Below, in pieces: positions 34,968 to 48,400 of a stretch of 64,000 nucleotides of DNA. Position 1 is the first letter of the stretch. Each line of letters begins with the position of its first letter. The position numbers and the translations under genes were made by a program. The notes under the pieces were generated by a model. The model was not told the DNA's origin and made no database searches. It saw only the letters and a list, made by a program, of their open reading frames with translations. Source of the stretch: Corylus avellana (lineage: Eukaryota; Streptophyta; Magnoliopsida; Fagales; Betulaceae); the NCBI RefSeq assembly GCF_901000735.1, contig NC_081551.1:11881604-11945603 (forward strand), in the 5' to 3' direction.

Positions 34968-35161
34968 CCTGTAGGTTAAAGTCTTCCGCTAAATTCTCTC
35001 GTTTAGGAGAGGTTAAGATCCCTGAGTCTTGTCCCGCGAGCGATAAGGGTAGGAGACGAACCATGGAATTAATTACCAGTTCATTGATTTCCACGGGATG
35101 TTACACCAACAATGTAATGTTTTGCATAAATGACACTGTAATCTTGATATTTGCTTTTAGG

Positions 35162-37260
35162 ATGGACTCCGAAGAGCAACAAGATATCTCATTCATGAAT
35201 CTTTTACAAGGAGATTCTAACATGGACAACTCATTTTTGGGTGAATCTCAACAAGCTCCAATGTTCGTTGATCACTCTCAACCCCAAGTTGATGTGGTTC
35301 ACACTAAGAAATCACAACGGGGTACCAACTTCTCTATATAGGAAGACAACTCTTGGTATTGATAAGTGATGAATGTTACATATTCTAGCTCCTTAATTCA
35401 CATATGTTAAGCTTTTAGTTTTGTTATAGTTTGATGTTTTGTTTTGTTTTTGTGTTTTCTTGTAATTTTTAGGTTTTTGAAGAAAATAAAGCATTTCTGG
35501 AAAGTTCCAAGCTTAAAGGACAATTTGGGAGAAAAGTTGGAAGTCAAGGGATTGAGAGCGTGTACATCAAGATCGAGCGCATCTCAGCCACTAGGATTGA
35601 GTGCATCAGCGCTTGATCACACAAGTAGCCAAGCTCGAGTGCTCTAAGGCCAAGATTGAGTACAGATGTACGCTTGAGCGCACCAATTTGGGATTGAGCG
35701 CACTCAAGTGCCTAGTATGCAGCTAGACCCCTTTTTCACTTCAGATTGGGTTTTCAATCTCCTTTTTGAACTATAAGACTTACCCATAGTTTTATTAGGG
35801 TTTTTAGGGCTTCTAGGTTTCTCCTAATCCCCATAAATAGACCTCTAACCATTGAGAAAAATACAACAACTTTGGGGAAAAGAATTGGAGCTACTTCAAG
35901 AAGTCATTTTTGGTTTCTTCTTTATCTTTTTAATTTTAAATCCTTTGAGAAAGAAAAGAATTAAAGTAGATACCATGCCTAATTTGTTGCTTAGGGAGAT
36001 TAATAACTTAAAGAGTAGATACCATGCCCTTAGGTTGACAAGCATTAAGTATACCGGTATGATTGTAGTATTGACATATTGTTTATCTTAATTGAGTTTG
36101 ATTAGTGGTGGATGTCAAGACCCTAACCCTGTCGTTTTTATTATTATTTCTATTTTTTATTTTGTTTTCATTCTTATTATTTCAATTCAACCTTTTCAAT
36201 TTGTGACATTTAGTTAATTAATTAGGAAAATCATTCTAAGCACAATTCATCAATATTTGTGTGAATGATCTTGTATTTGCTTACTATATTATTGTTTTGA
36301 TCTTATGCACTTGCGAGTAAAATGTACAGTTATTTGCTAACTAATTTAGGTGGATAATTGCACAATAGGTATCGTCGTGGCTAAATGTAGGCATGGATGC
36401 AGTGCAAGGGACTGACCAAAAACATCACCAATTTTGGAAAAGAGTTCACGCATACTTCCATCAACATAAGATGTTCCCTTCTGAACAAGTTTGTACCTCC
36501 CTAATGAATAGGTGGTCAATTATTAAAAGGCCGGTTACTAAGTTTATTGCGTGCCATAATCAGATTGAAAATCTCAACTAAAGTGGTACTATTGAGCATG
36601 ACAAGGTACTAATTACATTAAAATCTTGCACTCAATATAATAAATTACTATTAGATTCAAAACACTAATTATTTTTGTATTTACAACGGTTTTTAGATTC
36701 AAAAAGAAAAGGTTGTATATCACTCACATAATAACGATGTAGCTTTTTAATATGAACATTGTTGGAAGATGCTGAAGGGGGAACAATAGTGGTTGTATCA
36801 TGGCACGAAGGAGAAACAAAGAAGAAGATCATTTGTGGCAACATCGGCTAATGTTACTCATACTCTGAGTTCAATAAATGAAGGTGAGGGGGACAATGTG
36901 TCGAATGGTAACAATGTAGACTTTGAGAGACCAATATGCGGGAAAGCTGAAAAGGCTAAAAGAAAGCGGAAAAAGGGTCCCTCCAAAGAAGCTGTGGAAT
37001 TCATGAAGAAGAAAGCCAAAAGTCTTGAGGATGAGCATGTTCAAGGCGAAGGGTTTTCGCTGGGAGAAAGAAAAGTTTCAATTGCAAAAGTTGGATTGGG
37101 AAGAGAAAATAAATATAGAAAGGAGAAAGCTTCATTTGCAAGAATTAGGCTGCAAGGAGAGAATAATGATGCTTGATACAAGTAGGATGTACGACTTCCA
37201 ACAACAATATTGGATGGCACGCCAAAAGGAAATCGTTGAGTTTCAAGAATCAAGAAAGTG
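35162..37260 (+). pseudogene. PIF/Harbinger ORF1 (MYB/SANT-like, NAM-associated type), broken
   Basis: The start is MDSEEQQDISFMNLL after a TTTTAG acceptor. The ORF is interrupted by a solo LTR at 35360-36367, then continues MDAVQGTDQKHHQFW, HKMFPSEQVCTSLMNRWSII and, after a gap, GPSKEAVEFMKKKAK and YDFQQQYWMARQKEIVEFQ. This is the MYB/SANT-like DNA-binding partner encoded next to PIF/Harbinger transposases. Besides the insertion there is an in-frame stop (TAG) at 35338-35340 and frame changes near 35,350 and 37,030. It cannot be translated as one protein. Confidence 0.72.
35360..36367 (+). mobile_element. Solo LTR with 5-bp target duplication GGTAT inside Harbinger ORF1
   Basis: TGATAAGTGATG begins the LTR and GCACAATA ends it (CA mutated to TA). 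GGTAT is duplicated at 35355-35359 and 36368-36372. Removing it brings the two halves of the Harbinger ORF1 conserved region together. The LTR shares the GCACAATA/GCACAACA end, the AGATTGAGCGCAC-type block and the TAGATACCATGCC repeats with the other LTRs here. Confidence 0.9.
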
Positions 37261-37379
37261 AGCATTATTTGCTCGTGTACTCTTTTTGTTGTCTTATAAT
37301 TCTAGTGCTTGACTTTAATGTTAAGTCCTTATATGTGCACTTTTGTTCTTGTATTGGACTATAATGTTCTGTTAGGTTT

Positions 37380-38344
37380 ATTTTGGCCTTATTTAACAAA
37401 ACATTTGTTTGTAATTTCTTATTCTTCCTTAAGTGCCAGGGTGAAGATTGGATGTTTGTTAGAGGTCTCTGCCTTTCCCAATGGATGGGGTGTCAAAACA
37501 AGTACGTAACGGGACTCAAGGAATACTCCCTGCATTTTCGTCAGATGGGGTGTCAGGACGGGCTCGTGACGGGACTTCGAGAAGTGCTCTTGGCCTGTGC
37601 GTCAGATGGCATGTCAAGACGAGCTTATGACGGGACACAGTGAAGAGCTCTCGGCTTTCTCGACACATAGGCGTTAGGAAGGAAATGTGACGAAATTGAA
37701 GAAGGAACTCCCTAGTTCTTTGTTAAATGCCTCATTAGGACGAACTCATAATGAGGCTGAGTTGGTTTTACTCCCCACGTCATGACACAACTCATTTCCC
37801 ATTAAGACGTGAAGAAGGATTTCGTCTTCATTGGATGCCATCAAGATGTGAGGTATAGTTTCTGTGGTATCTTGGTTTTCTTCCTTGATTTGTCTTCCCA
37901 TTGCTCTTGGAAAAGAATTGGATGTGTTTATGGAATTGTTCTACAATGTTCCGGCACCCGAACATCACCCAGACACATATTGGGCATCACTTGGAAGTGA
38001 TTAGGTCACTTGGGAATGTTTTTCCTATCACTTGGGCGCCATTCCGCAGCTCCTAATGGGAAAACAGGGAGTCACTACCCAATTTCCGTCCTAACGGAGT
38101 TAATCTCCCGTTAGGACGCGGTTGGTTTGTTCAAAAAGTTTGGAGCCTTTTTGACCTAGCAAACGTCCGAATTTGAAGATGCTCATTAGTGATAGAGTTG
38201 TAGGTCTAGGAAAGAGATTTCCAAAACCATTGAGTTTACGTCATTTGGAGCTTGAATGAAGAAGTTATGGTCAGAATATCTGCACTGGTTTGATTCCCCA
38301 AATGACTTTCAGCTTATGACAAGTTTGCCCTTTCTCGTTGTATA
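37380..38344 (+). mobile_element. LTR-like segment (left part), related to the one in NDC1 intron 9
   Basis: No coding sequence. It has repeated phrases such as GGGGTGTCA(G/A)GACG and GTGACGGGAC (37,480-37,660). It continues at 39691-40445 after a solo LTR insertion. The continuation matches the 3' half of the LTR-like segment at 3.4-4.8 kb. Confidence 0.45.
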
Positions 38345-39690
38345 TGATAAGCGCTAAAATATTCATATTTTCAGCCCTTATCTTACATGTTTTAATCCTT
38401 TGGTTGTAATTAATTAGGCTATTTTAATTCCTTTTTGTGTTTTTGATGTTTTTACAGGCTTTTAGAAGAAAGTGAAGTAAAACTGGGTGATTTAGGCTCA
38501 AAAAGAGAATATGGGAAAATTGGAGCTCCCTGGTACTGCGATCAATCGCAGGGTACCTGCGATTGAGCGCAATACCAGAGAAGATGCTGCACGAGCCAGG
38601 CCAGGAGTGATCGAGCGCAGGCAAAAGAAGGATCGATCCCAAACCTGCGATCGAGCGCACACGGGCTGCGATCGAGCGCACCCGTGCGCAGGAGGCATTC
38701 CAAGTGGTGGCTACAATGTCCCTATTTCCATATTAGGGTTTTTCAAACTCCAAATTGTAATAGGACTGAACCCTGCGAAAACCTTAGGGTTTACTACTTT
38801 TCCAAGGACTTCTAAAGCCTATAAATAGATTCCTAAGCCTTTAGAATGGGGAGGCTTGGAGAAGGGAGAAGAATAGGAGCTCTCAAGACAAGGGTTTATT
38901 CTTTCCTTTATTTTATTTTATTTTATGAAGATGTTTAACATCAACTCTATGTGTAGCTAATTTATTTAGTGGGGCTAGATTGAAGCCCTAGTTATGTTTA
39001 GTTAATATTTCAATATTGGCGCCTCTGTGATGGTTATGTTATGCTATTTAACTTGGTTAATTCCTGCTTTCATGAATTCCTCATATGTGTGTGTCTCATC
39101 AACATATGCATGTGGCATGTACTAGTTAATTAAATCAATTTGGATGATCGAGTCCTGGGTTTAATAAGAGTAACAAAAGATATCCACACCGGATTCTTGG
39201 GTAAATCAACATGGGGAACCGGGAGTAGACACCCATGCCCTAGGCCTCATGTGTTTGTCGATTTCTTCAGATTCATGCTTTCTTAAAGAACAACTTAGTA
39301 GACACCCATGCTAAATCCTTTAAGAAAGAAAAAAATTAGAGTAGACACCCATGCCTAATTCGTTGCTTAAGGAAATCAATAGCTTAGAGTAGACACCCAT
39401 ACCTTTAGGTTGGCAAACAGTAAATATGCATAACATGATTAAAGCATTGGCATATTGTTATATTAGTTAGATATAATTAGTGGTGGATGTCAAAGCCCTA
39501 CCTCTTATTATCATCACTTTAACAATCAATCTTTTTTTTTACTTAAGGAATTTATTTTTAAACATAAATTCAGCAATCCTCGTGGGAATGATCCTGTACT
39601 TGCACCTTATACTACCATGTTGATCTTGTGCACTTGCAGGTAAAATGTACAATTACTTACCTATTAATTTAGGTAGATTATTGCACAACA
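38345..39690 (+). mobile_element. Solo LTR with 5-bp target duplication GTATA
   Basis: It begins TGATAAGCGCTAAAAT and ends TTGCACAACA, with GTATA at 38340-38344 and 39691-39695. This is the best preserved member of the family in the window: 1,346 bp, with the CGATCGAGCGCAC block at 38,535-38,690 and several GTAGACACCCATGCC repeats (39,220-39,410). No internal region is present. Confidence 0.92.
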
Positions 39691-40445
39691 GTATATAGAG
39701 AAAAAGATGCTCATTTGGGAAGTTTAGACCTCCAAGCATGAAAATAAGTGGGGAGAGTCTCTAAAGAAGGTTGATTAACTCTCTTTGTTGATCCAAGAGG
39801 GATTGTTAGAAGCCATTGTTGATTTCCCCCTCTTGATGGTTGTAAAGCTTTCTTCCATACTTCACCATTGTTGCACCAAGTGGAGTTCCCGAAAAGCTTG
39901 AAGCTTTCCACCACTTTGGGTTGCTGATTAGCATGTTGCCTTGGCGTGTTGCCTTTGATATTCATCTACACAAGATCGTTGATTCGGTTGTTTGAAGAAA
40001 AAAGTCTACCGAAGGGTCAGTAAGGAAATGCACTCCGTGAAGACAATGACTTGGAGGATGAGATGGAGGCTTGCCGATCTTACAGAGTCTAGAACTTGCT
40101 AGAGGTTGTGAGTATCTCTATTGTTTGTAATATGAGGGTCATATAGTGCTTTCCTGGGTTTGGCTGTCCTGTAGTGGTTTTTCCCTTTTGATTGGTTCAA
40201 AGGGTTTTCCACTTCGTCAACAAATCTTATGTTGTGGTTGTATGGATGTTCTTTAATGTTGTGTTGGTTTATTATTCGGCATAGCTATTTTTCTTCCTTA
40301 GATTTATGCATTAGACTTGGTTGTGATGTTGTTTTAAATTCTGCAGTGCATGTTATATGTTTGATGAATGGCTTAGTTCCATATTTTGTTTATTTGGCAA
40401 TTTGAGGGTAGAGCTCGATCCTTGCTGTTCTTTCAATGTTCAATC
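39691..40445 (+). mobile_element. LTR-like segment (right part)
   Basis: This is the continuation of the element split by the solo LTR. It matches 4,250-4,800 in the NDC1 intron through CCCCCTCTTGATGGTTG, GGGTTTGGCTG and TTTTCCCTTTTGATT. It contains no protein-coding frame. Confidence 0.45.
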
Positions 40446-40681
40446 CTCATGTGTGCACTTTTGATCTTGTATTGGACTTTTGATCATAACTCTCGTTTGT
40501 TTTCTTTGAAGAAGTGCTCAATTTAGATTCAACATAAGTGCTTGACAAGCTTGGCTATTTAAATAATGCATATTAAACTAAAGATTAAATCATTACAAAT
40601 AAAGACTAACTTAGTAAATTATAAATAAGGTCCAACTTAATATAAATAATGCATATTAAACTAGTAATTCAACCGAAGCTC

Positions 40682-40994
40682 TTACGATTCGCCGTGTAGT
40701 TGCCATAAGTGCTCGACAAGGTATGATTGGAGTTGAGAATGAGTTTCTCTGCCTCTAATACTTAGATGATTATGAATAAAATCTGCAAGCATATCTGGTT
40801 GATCATGTGACATTGGCTTGGGAGGATTTCCATCGGGGTTGTTCGTAATCGAAGTCCAACGTGTCGTGTTCATCTCGTTCATCTTCAATGATCATGTTAT
40901 GGAGAATTATACATGCTTTCATAATTTCTTTAAGGTCATAGACATTGAAAAGTTGTGCAAGCCAACGCACAATTGCAAATCGTGTTTGTAACAC
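40682..40994 (-). pseudogene. PIF/Harbinger transposase C-terminal fragment
   Basis: Minus-strand frames read LQTRFAIVRWLAQLF, then EIMKACIILHNMIIEDERD and, after a frameshift, SQLQSYLVEHLWQLHG. These are the hallmark C-terminal motifs of the Harbinger DDE nuclease family. The catalytic part is missing. It is convergent with the ORF1 remnant at 35-37 kb and probably belongs to the same dead element. Confidence 0.75.
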
Positions 40995-42402
40995 TCAGAA
41001 TACACGCTCTTGTAACACTCTTGTGCGTAGTTTCTTTGAACGACTCTTGTTCTGCAACAAAATGTTTCTTCTTGGCTCCTAGTGATTCAATATTGGCAGT
41101 CAATCCAAACAACATTTGAAATTGTTAGAATATACAGAATCCAAACGAAATTAGGGTTTCAGGCCTCACACCATAATGAGTATAGCAACTATTCAACGAA
41201 TATATAAGCATAGAAAGCAGCCCAATAACGTTCAAAAACATTAGAATATATAAGCATAAAGCAGCCCAATAAAGTTCAAAAACATATATAAGCACAAAAA
41301 AGCAAACAATGGCCACATGCCTCTCTTCATGGTCAAACCCCAAAATCTAGGGCATTTTAAAAGGGGGCTTTTCGATTTACTCGTAACAACTAACTAAAAA
41401 CACGAACTTTGCAAAAATCATACAACTTTTCATGCGAAATCAACATAACCCAAACTAAATTTAAACTCTACTCATGCGAAATCAACATCAATAAACTTAT
41501 AGTATGAAAACCTAAAATTTTGGTGCGAAATATACCTTCATTGGCCGAAACAGTTTCAGATCTTGTTTGGATTAACTGCGAATATTGGATCAGTTTGGAT
41601 TGATGCGTACCTTGAAACCCTAATTTCGTTTTGGTTAGAACATTCGCGAGATTCTTGGCTTCAGTCAACTGAGGATAGCGACAACACTTAGGGCATTTGA
41701 CTTCAATCCAAACGCATGGCGTTTCTATAATTAGATGGGTTAATGAGTCTTACGCGTGTCAACGATGGGTTAAGAAGTCTTTACAGTTTCCCATAAGATC
41801 ATTTTAGGAAGGTCAAGTAAAAAAAGCTCACATGGACGGCATGTGATCGATTTTTTATCCAAATTGACGAGGCTGACTAACAGAGTAGCCACTTTAACAC
41901 ATGTTGAAATTTTATTGGGCTACTGTAGTACCGTTTGAACATTATAAGATCATTTCGCAAACAAAAGTTAGTTTGGGGGGCCTTTTTTACATTTTTCTCA
42001 ATTATCTTTGTTGATATTTGCACTAAGTTTAAAATAGAGTAGAGAGCTTGCTAAAAACTTATTTTTGTAAGTTTTTACAATTTTTTTTTCTTTAAAAAAA
42101 AAATCAAATTTAAAGAATTTAATAGAACGTTCCAATAACCATTCCGTTTCAAAGCATTGATCTCCACTTGGTTACAAAAGGGCCTAATATCTTCCCCAAG
42201 GAAAAAAAGGAAAAAAAACAAGAAAAAGAACAAGAAAAAAAAATCGTCGCACGGCCAAAGAGAAAGGGAAAGAGGAAAGGGCGAGGGGGCTGCATTTCCT
42301 TAACCCGGGGACTTGTGTTGGCGGTCATTTTTCTCCGCCGGCACGCACAACAAATTAGAGTAGCATATGCTACGGAGCCAGCCAATATCCTGGGATAGCA
42401 AA
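40995..42402 (+). promoter_or_regulatory. Harbinger remnant, then promoter and 5' UTR region of CDKE
   Basis: 41,000-41,700 is probably more of the degenerate Harbinger element, but no domain is readable. From about 42,000 the sequence leads into CDKE. An inverted GAACGTTC (42,126-42,133) resembles a heat-shock-element core. 42,185-42,290 is purine-rich and probably 5' UTR. An ATG at 42367 is in frame with the assigned start. None of these regulatory assignments is proven. Confidence 0.4.
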
Positions 42403-45400
42403 ATGGGAGATGGCAACTCCGGGAGCAACAGAACCCTTTCAGGCAACAACAACAACTCGAGCAACAAGCCGGAGTGGCTGCAGCAGTACGATCTGATTGG
42501 GAAGATCGGGGAGGGCACCTACGGGCTGGTGTTCTTGGCCAGGATCAAGTCCCCCACCACAAATCGCGGTAAGTCCATCGCCATCAAGAAATTCAAGCAG
42601 TCCAAGGACGGCGACGGCGTCTCACCCACCGCCATCCGGGAAATCATGGTCCTCTTTCTCCTCTGTTTGCTTCCAGATAATGTTTTCTTGTTTTTCACAA
42701 TCAAATTGAACAAGAATCCAAAAAAAGAAACCCTGGGCATACTTTTCCTAATTTTCTCTTGGGCGAGTTGGTGCAGTTACTACGGGAGATTTCACATGAA
42801 AACGTTGTCAAGCTTGTGAATGTTCACATCAATCACGCCGACATGTCCCTATATCTGGCTTTCGATTACGCCGAGCATGACCTTTATGTGAGTGCAATTT
42901 TCTTTTAATTTTAGTTTCTCAAACTTGTTGTTCAAAGATTTTAGGGCAGAGGCACATATCTCGTAATGTGTAAAAAACCGTTGCTAATTTTAGGAACACA
43001 TCGTTCTTTAAGTTTTTGGGCATTCCGGCTGCCAAAGCAACTGTTGCAATCGGATGCACTACCAAGCGCCGTGTCAAGTCTTTTACTGGGGTTTCTTTTC
43101 TAATGCCTATATTTAACTTTGAATGCAATAATTCAGTATTTCTTTCAGGTGGTGTTGTGAGGTTAAGAACTTATGCTATTCAGACGGAAGAATATATATA
43201 TATATATATATAGCCGTCAATTTCAAATATATGATAGTTTTATCTGCTTAAGAGAACCATTTATGATCATCATGTGACAGGAAATTATTAGACATCATAG
43301 GGACAAGGTTAACCATTCCATCAGTCAGTACACAGTTAAATCATTGCTCTGGCAACTGCTCAATGGGCTCAACTATCTCCACAGGTATGGTTTATTTCCG
43401 CAACACTGATGTTTAGTTCCGTTGCAGTGTCATCATTGTCTCTGAAAATGATGGAAATTGCTGCAGTAATTGGATCATACATCGAGATCTAAAGCCATCA
43501 AATATCTTGGTAGTGTTTCGACCACCTAATCCGACTGTTATCTGATGAAATACCTTTACTACCTTAAGTCTTTCTGTGAAAAATTTGTGCTTGTATGTGT
43601 GTGCATGCTGGGTGTGTGTTGTTGAACCTATAGATATGCTGCCAGGTTTACATGAATCTTTTGTCACCAGGTTATGGGTGAGGGAGAGGAGCAAGGAGTC
43701 GTAAAAATTGCTGATTTTGGACTTGCAAGAATATATCAAGCTCCCTTGAAGCCCTTATCTGACAATGGGGTAGGAGGCATCTTTTGTGTTCTTTAGCGCT
43801 ATAGTGTCTGTATTTTCATGTATGACTCGTATTTATTTATATGATAAATTACATGAAAATGAACATTTAAGGCAGACCTCTGATACACACTCAAGATTTT
43901 ATGAGGCTAATACACTTTCCGAAAATCAGATGGCTCAAAATTAGATGAATGAAATTTGATGCCAGTTTTTCCTCGGTCTATAAAAATAAAGAGGTTCATG
44001 GGAGAGAAATGCTAATAATATCCATTGAAAATACCCTAGCAAAACATGCAGTTTTGAGGAAAAAAGAACACCTGAACTCCTTCAATATCGCACCTACTAC
44101 CAAAAGACTGAATTAAAGAAGGGATGGGATAGACATAGCCATCTCTCCCTCACCCTCCAGCTCAAACTCCACATCCTGATCCATTGTTTGACAATTTGGG
44201 GCTGTCCTTAATAATTTTCCTCTTTCATTCTTTTTGGTTAAACCTACAGAAATTATCAGAGGCTTCTTTTTGGATGGCTTTATAATTGCTGATTCATAGA
44301 TTGATCTCCAACACATAGAGGATCAAGAATGGTTTTCGGTATCTCTGAAGTAAGTCTCTGGCCAAAAATGTATTGGGCCATTGAACTGTGCGATGACAAG
44401 AATCAATAAATTGGGCCTACCCCTTATTATATTGTTAGAATAAGCCATATCTAGTTTTTTTATGGTCACCATCAAGCCCTTGGATCTAGCAGCCTAACAC
44501 ATTTAAGAAGACATCTTGGAGAGATAGTTAGCTGAGACTAACAAAGTTTCATAGGAGGAATCTGCATCTATCATGTTCGACACATCCTCTTTTTGTGTGT
44601 GTGTTGTGGAATCTGAACTGCATGCAATTTATTGAAAGAAACCAGGCATTCCAATTCTAAATTGGGAAAATCAAACTTGAACTTTGTATAAAAATGTATG
44701 TCTCCCACCAAAGCTTCCTCATGTATGGGGCTAGTGAGGCTTCTTGGAGCAAGCCTCATGTGATGATTGTCTTATGGCATTTGAGAACTATGATTGTAAG
44801 TTACTTTTATCTAGTGTTTTGGTCTCAAGCAGATAATGCTCAAGGCAATGGATGCTTATTGAAGTTTTTAGCTTCTTAGAAACTTAGATTTATTGTTAGA
44901 TGTTTTCCATGTTTTCAACTTCATAAAACTCTCTCCTCCCTCTCTCTATCTCCTGTTGGCACGTGAGGGTGTATTCAGAGGCGCCTCACTTGTCCATTTT
45001 GGTTTCCATTCATCGGTGCCAATTCGGTCTCTTGGGGTTGTTAAGTTGGTGTTTAGTGGAATTTCCATTCGTCGGTGCCAGTTGGGTCTCTTGGGGATGT
45101 TAAGTTGGTGTTTAGTGGAATCCAAAGTCTTTGAGTTGGCGGTGGGGGGCGGTTCTATGGGTTTAAGGATTAGTGAGAAATGTAGGTGTGTTATTCGTTC
45201 CATTTTTCTGGGAAGATCCGATAGTTGCTGGTTGTTAGACATTGTCGAGGAATTGTTGACAGTGAAGGGTTCCTTGGTCTTTTGGAAATACTCTAGGGCT
45301 GGCTTTGCTGTCAGCTTTGTTCCAATATGGACAAATGCTTCTTGGTGGTGGAGGAATATGGTGGAGGTAGAAGGAGGAGATTTATCTTAGTGTCGAAAGG

Positions 45401-48400
45401 AAGAATCAGCAAAGGCTGGAGGTCCTTTGCAGCGAAGTTGTGGGTCGCTGTCAAATACTCCCAATTGATTCAAGGTGGTATGGTTGCTGGTAGCAAAGGT
45501 GGTCACTCATCGACATTGGTTTACTCCACAATGGAGACGGGAGGGAAGACATTTGTAGAGGTGCTGTTATCTACGGTGAAGGGTGGCCCTGGAAACCCAT
45601 CAGCGTCAGAACTGAGGTCTTTGGCAAAGAAGTTGAAGTCCCTGGCAAAACCCCTAGTGCTGAAGGGTAGTTCCAAGATCCTTAAAAAGCTAACATTGAA
45701 AATGCTGGTGAAGATGTTGATGGGACAATGCGACTCTGAGGCTGTGTCTCGGAAAGGAAAACCTGTTGGTGAAAACAAATCAGGAAGGGACAAAGCACAT
45801 TTTGGTGAATGACTTGATTATTGCTCCTTCAGAAACATGTTGCTATGTGTAAAAATGGACGTGATGAGGTGTCTATTGTGGTTGGACTTGGGTTTGAGCC
45901 CTTGTGGATGTGGTTTGTTGGGTTCAACGCCTAAGCCAAATTTAGTTGAAGTCCCAAGTGTGCCAAGGTCTAGACTAGCTTACTCAAATGATGGTGTGAG
46001 GCCTATTGCTCGTGACCCAAGAAAAGAAAAGGCCTCGATGGGCTTGAAGGGAGCACGACCCAAAGTTTCAATTAAACCCAAGTTAGGCTTGAATGGGGTG
46101 TGGCCCAGATTTACCTTTAAGCCCAAGTCTGGTATATGATTTAGGGTTGGGAATAGTCTAGCTTCCACTCCTGGTGATTCTACTTCTTTATGCACCTTAG
46201 CTGAACCGAATGCTGTGTTTCCACTGCTAACAACTGTCAGTGATTTTGGTCGTGGGTCAGTAGTGATAAGGCTACTTGTCTATTAGACTCTCTCAGCAGT
46301 TGCCGATGAGGCTTCTTGGCACGACAAGCTCATTGTGAGACAAGTGGGTTCAAGGGCTGGGTTTGTGTTAACAAACTCAAACCCACTTTTTCCAAGTCTC
46401 TTAGTAGCTGCTGGTTGGGGATGGTCAGCCTGGCCTCACTTCCTCTTAGGTAGTCTGTCCTTCTGGCCCTTGCTTTTCCTCGGTATAAGGGATGATTATA
46501 GGGGCTTTGGTTTCTCTTTTAAGTGCTTTGGTTGTGATGGATTTCAGTAGTGATGGGGGGAGACAGAGCGGTGGAGCTTTTCAATGGGGTGGATCCCCTC
46601 TCTCTATGCCCCACTAAGTTCATTTTCCTTTGCTGTTTTGGGGAATGCTAGTGGCTCAAGTTTTGAGTGCTCAGATTGGGTGGTGCAAAGAGCGAGGGAA
46701 ATCCATCAGGTTGTAGGGGGTGTGTGGGTTTTGAGGAGCAATTCTTATCTATTCAAATTGCTATTGAAGTTGAAGCTAATTGTTGTCATTAGGGCTTGGC
46801 ATCTAGTTCTAAACTAGGGAGCAAAGGTAATAAGGATTACGAAGATTAGAGTGGCCCATCAATGATGATTCATAAGGGGAAAGCTCAAGCTGTGGTAAGG
46901 GTTTTTTTAATGAAGCCTAAATTGATATCTTGGAATGGGAGAGGGTTGAATGATGGGGATAAATGTATGAGGGTGAGAAACTTATTTAAACAATGGAAGG
47001 TTGACATTGTTTGTTTCCATGAAACTAAGCTTGAAGTCAGCACTTGTAGTGTTGTACGCAGTTTGTGGGGTTGCCACCATGTGGATTGGTGATGTTTGGA
47101 TTCTAGAGGGGCTTTAGGTGATGTTTTAATTATGTGGGCGTAGGAGGGCGGCGGAGAAAATCGATGAGTGTGTGAGGTAATTCTCCTTGGTTGTCATCTT
47201 TAGAAATGTTGATGATCATTTCATTTGGGCTTTTGCAGGCGTGTATGGCCCTAATTCTGACAGAAATAGAAGGCTCCTTTGGGATGAGTTGGCTAGTATG
47301 CTTAGTTGGTGGAATTTGCCTTGGTGCATTGGGGGTGATTTTAATGTTACCAGATTCTCTAGTGAGAGATCGGGGAAAGCTCATTTATGCCCAACGCTCT
47401 TGTTTCATTTTTGATCAAGGCCTGATGAACCTCTCTCGTTGGTGGAATTTTTACTTGGCCAAATAATTGGGATTCTCCCTCTTGGTCTAGAATTAATATA
47501 TTCTTGGTCTCTACGGAGTGGGAAGCCTAGTTTTCTGGTGTGTCATAAAGAAGGTTTCCTACACTTTGCTCAAATCATTTCCCGATCCTCCTTGACTGTG
47601 GTGACTTTCATGGGCGTACTTGGTCCTTCAAATTTGAAAATATGTGGCTAAAGTTTGAGGGTTTTGTGGACAGGGTGGGACTCTTATCTTTTTCAAGGCT
47701 TTCCTAGCTTCATTTTGGCTAGCAAGCTCAAGGCTTTGAAAGTTGACGTAAAGAAATGGAAAGAGGAGATTTTTGCCAATAAAGGAAGGAAGCCGGAGAT
47801 CTTGGTATCACCTCCCTAAGCTACATGTTCTGGTATCATTGAAGAAGGGAGGGCTTTAGGTGTTGAGGAGAATATGAAGAGGGCAGAATTTGTTAGCAAT
47901 TTGGAAAGATTCATTCTCATGGAGGAAGTGAGTTGGAGGCAGAATTTTTTCACACAATGGCTAACTCTAATAGCAGGAGGGAGTAAGTATTGGATTGTGG
48001 GGCTTTCAGTGGAGGGAGTAAGTATTTTAAATTCGAGAATATGTGGTTAAAGTCTGAAGGCTTTGTTGCCAAGGTAAAATCTTGGTGGGGGTCTTATATG
48101 TTTGATGGCTTACCTAGTTTCATTTTAGCAAATAAGCTGCAAGCCCTCAAATTGGATCTGAAAAAATGGAATGAGGAGGTTTTTGGTGACATTGGAAGAA
48201 AAAAAAAAGGAATTATTGGAAGGTATTCAGGAGTTGGATGCTATGGCCGAGGCGAGGGGTCTTGATCAGGAGGATAAGATTAAAAAGGCTGACTTGTCGA
48301 AAGAATTGGAGAATACCTTGTTGTGCGAGGAAATTCATTGTCACCAGAAGTCGAGAGCATTGTGGTTGAAGGAGGGGGATAGAAACTCGCAGTTTTTTCA

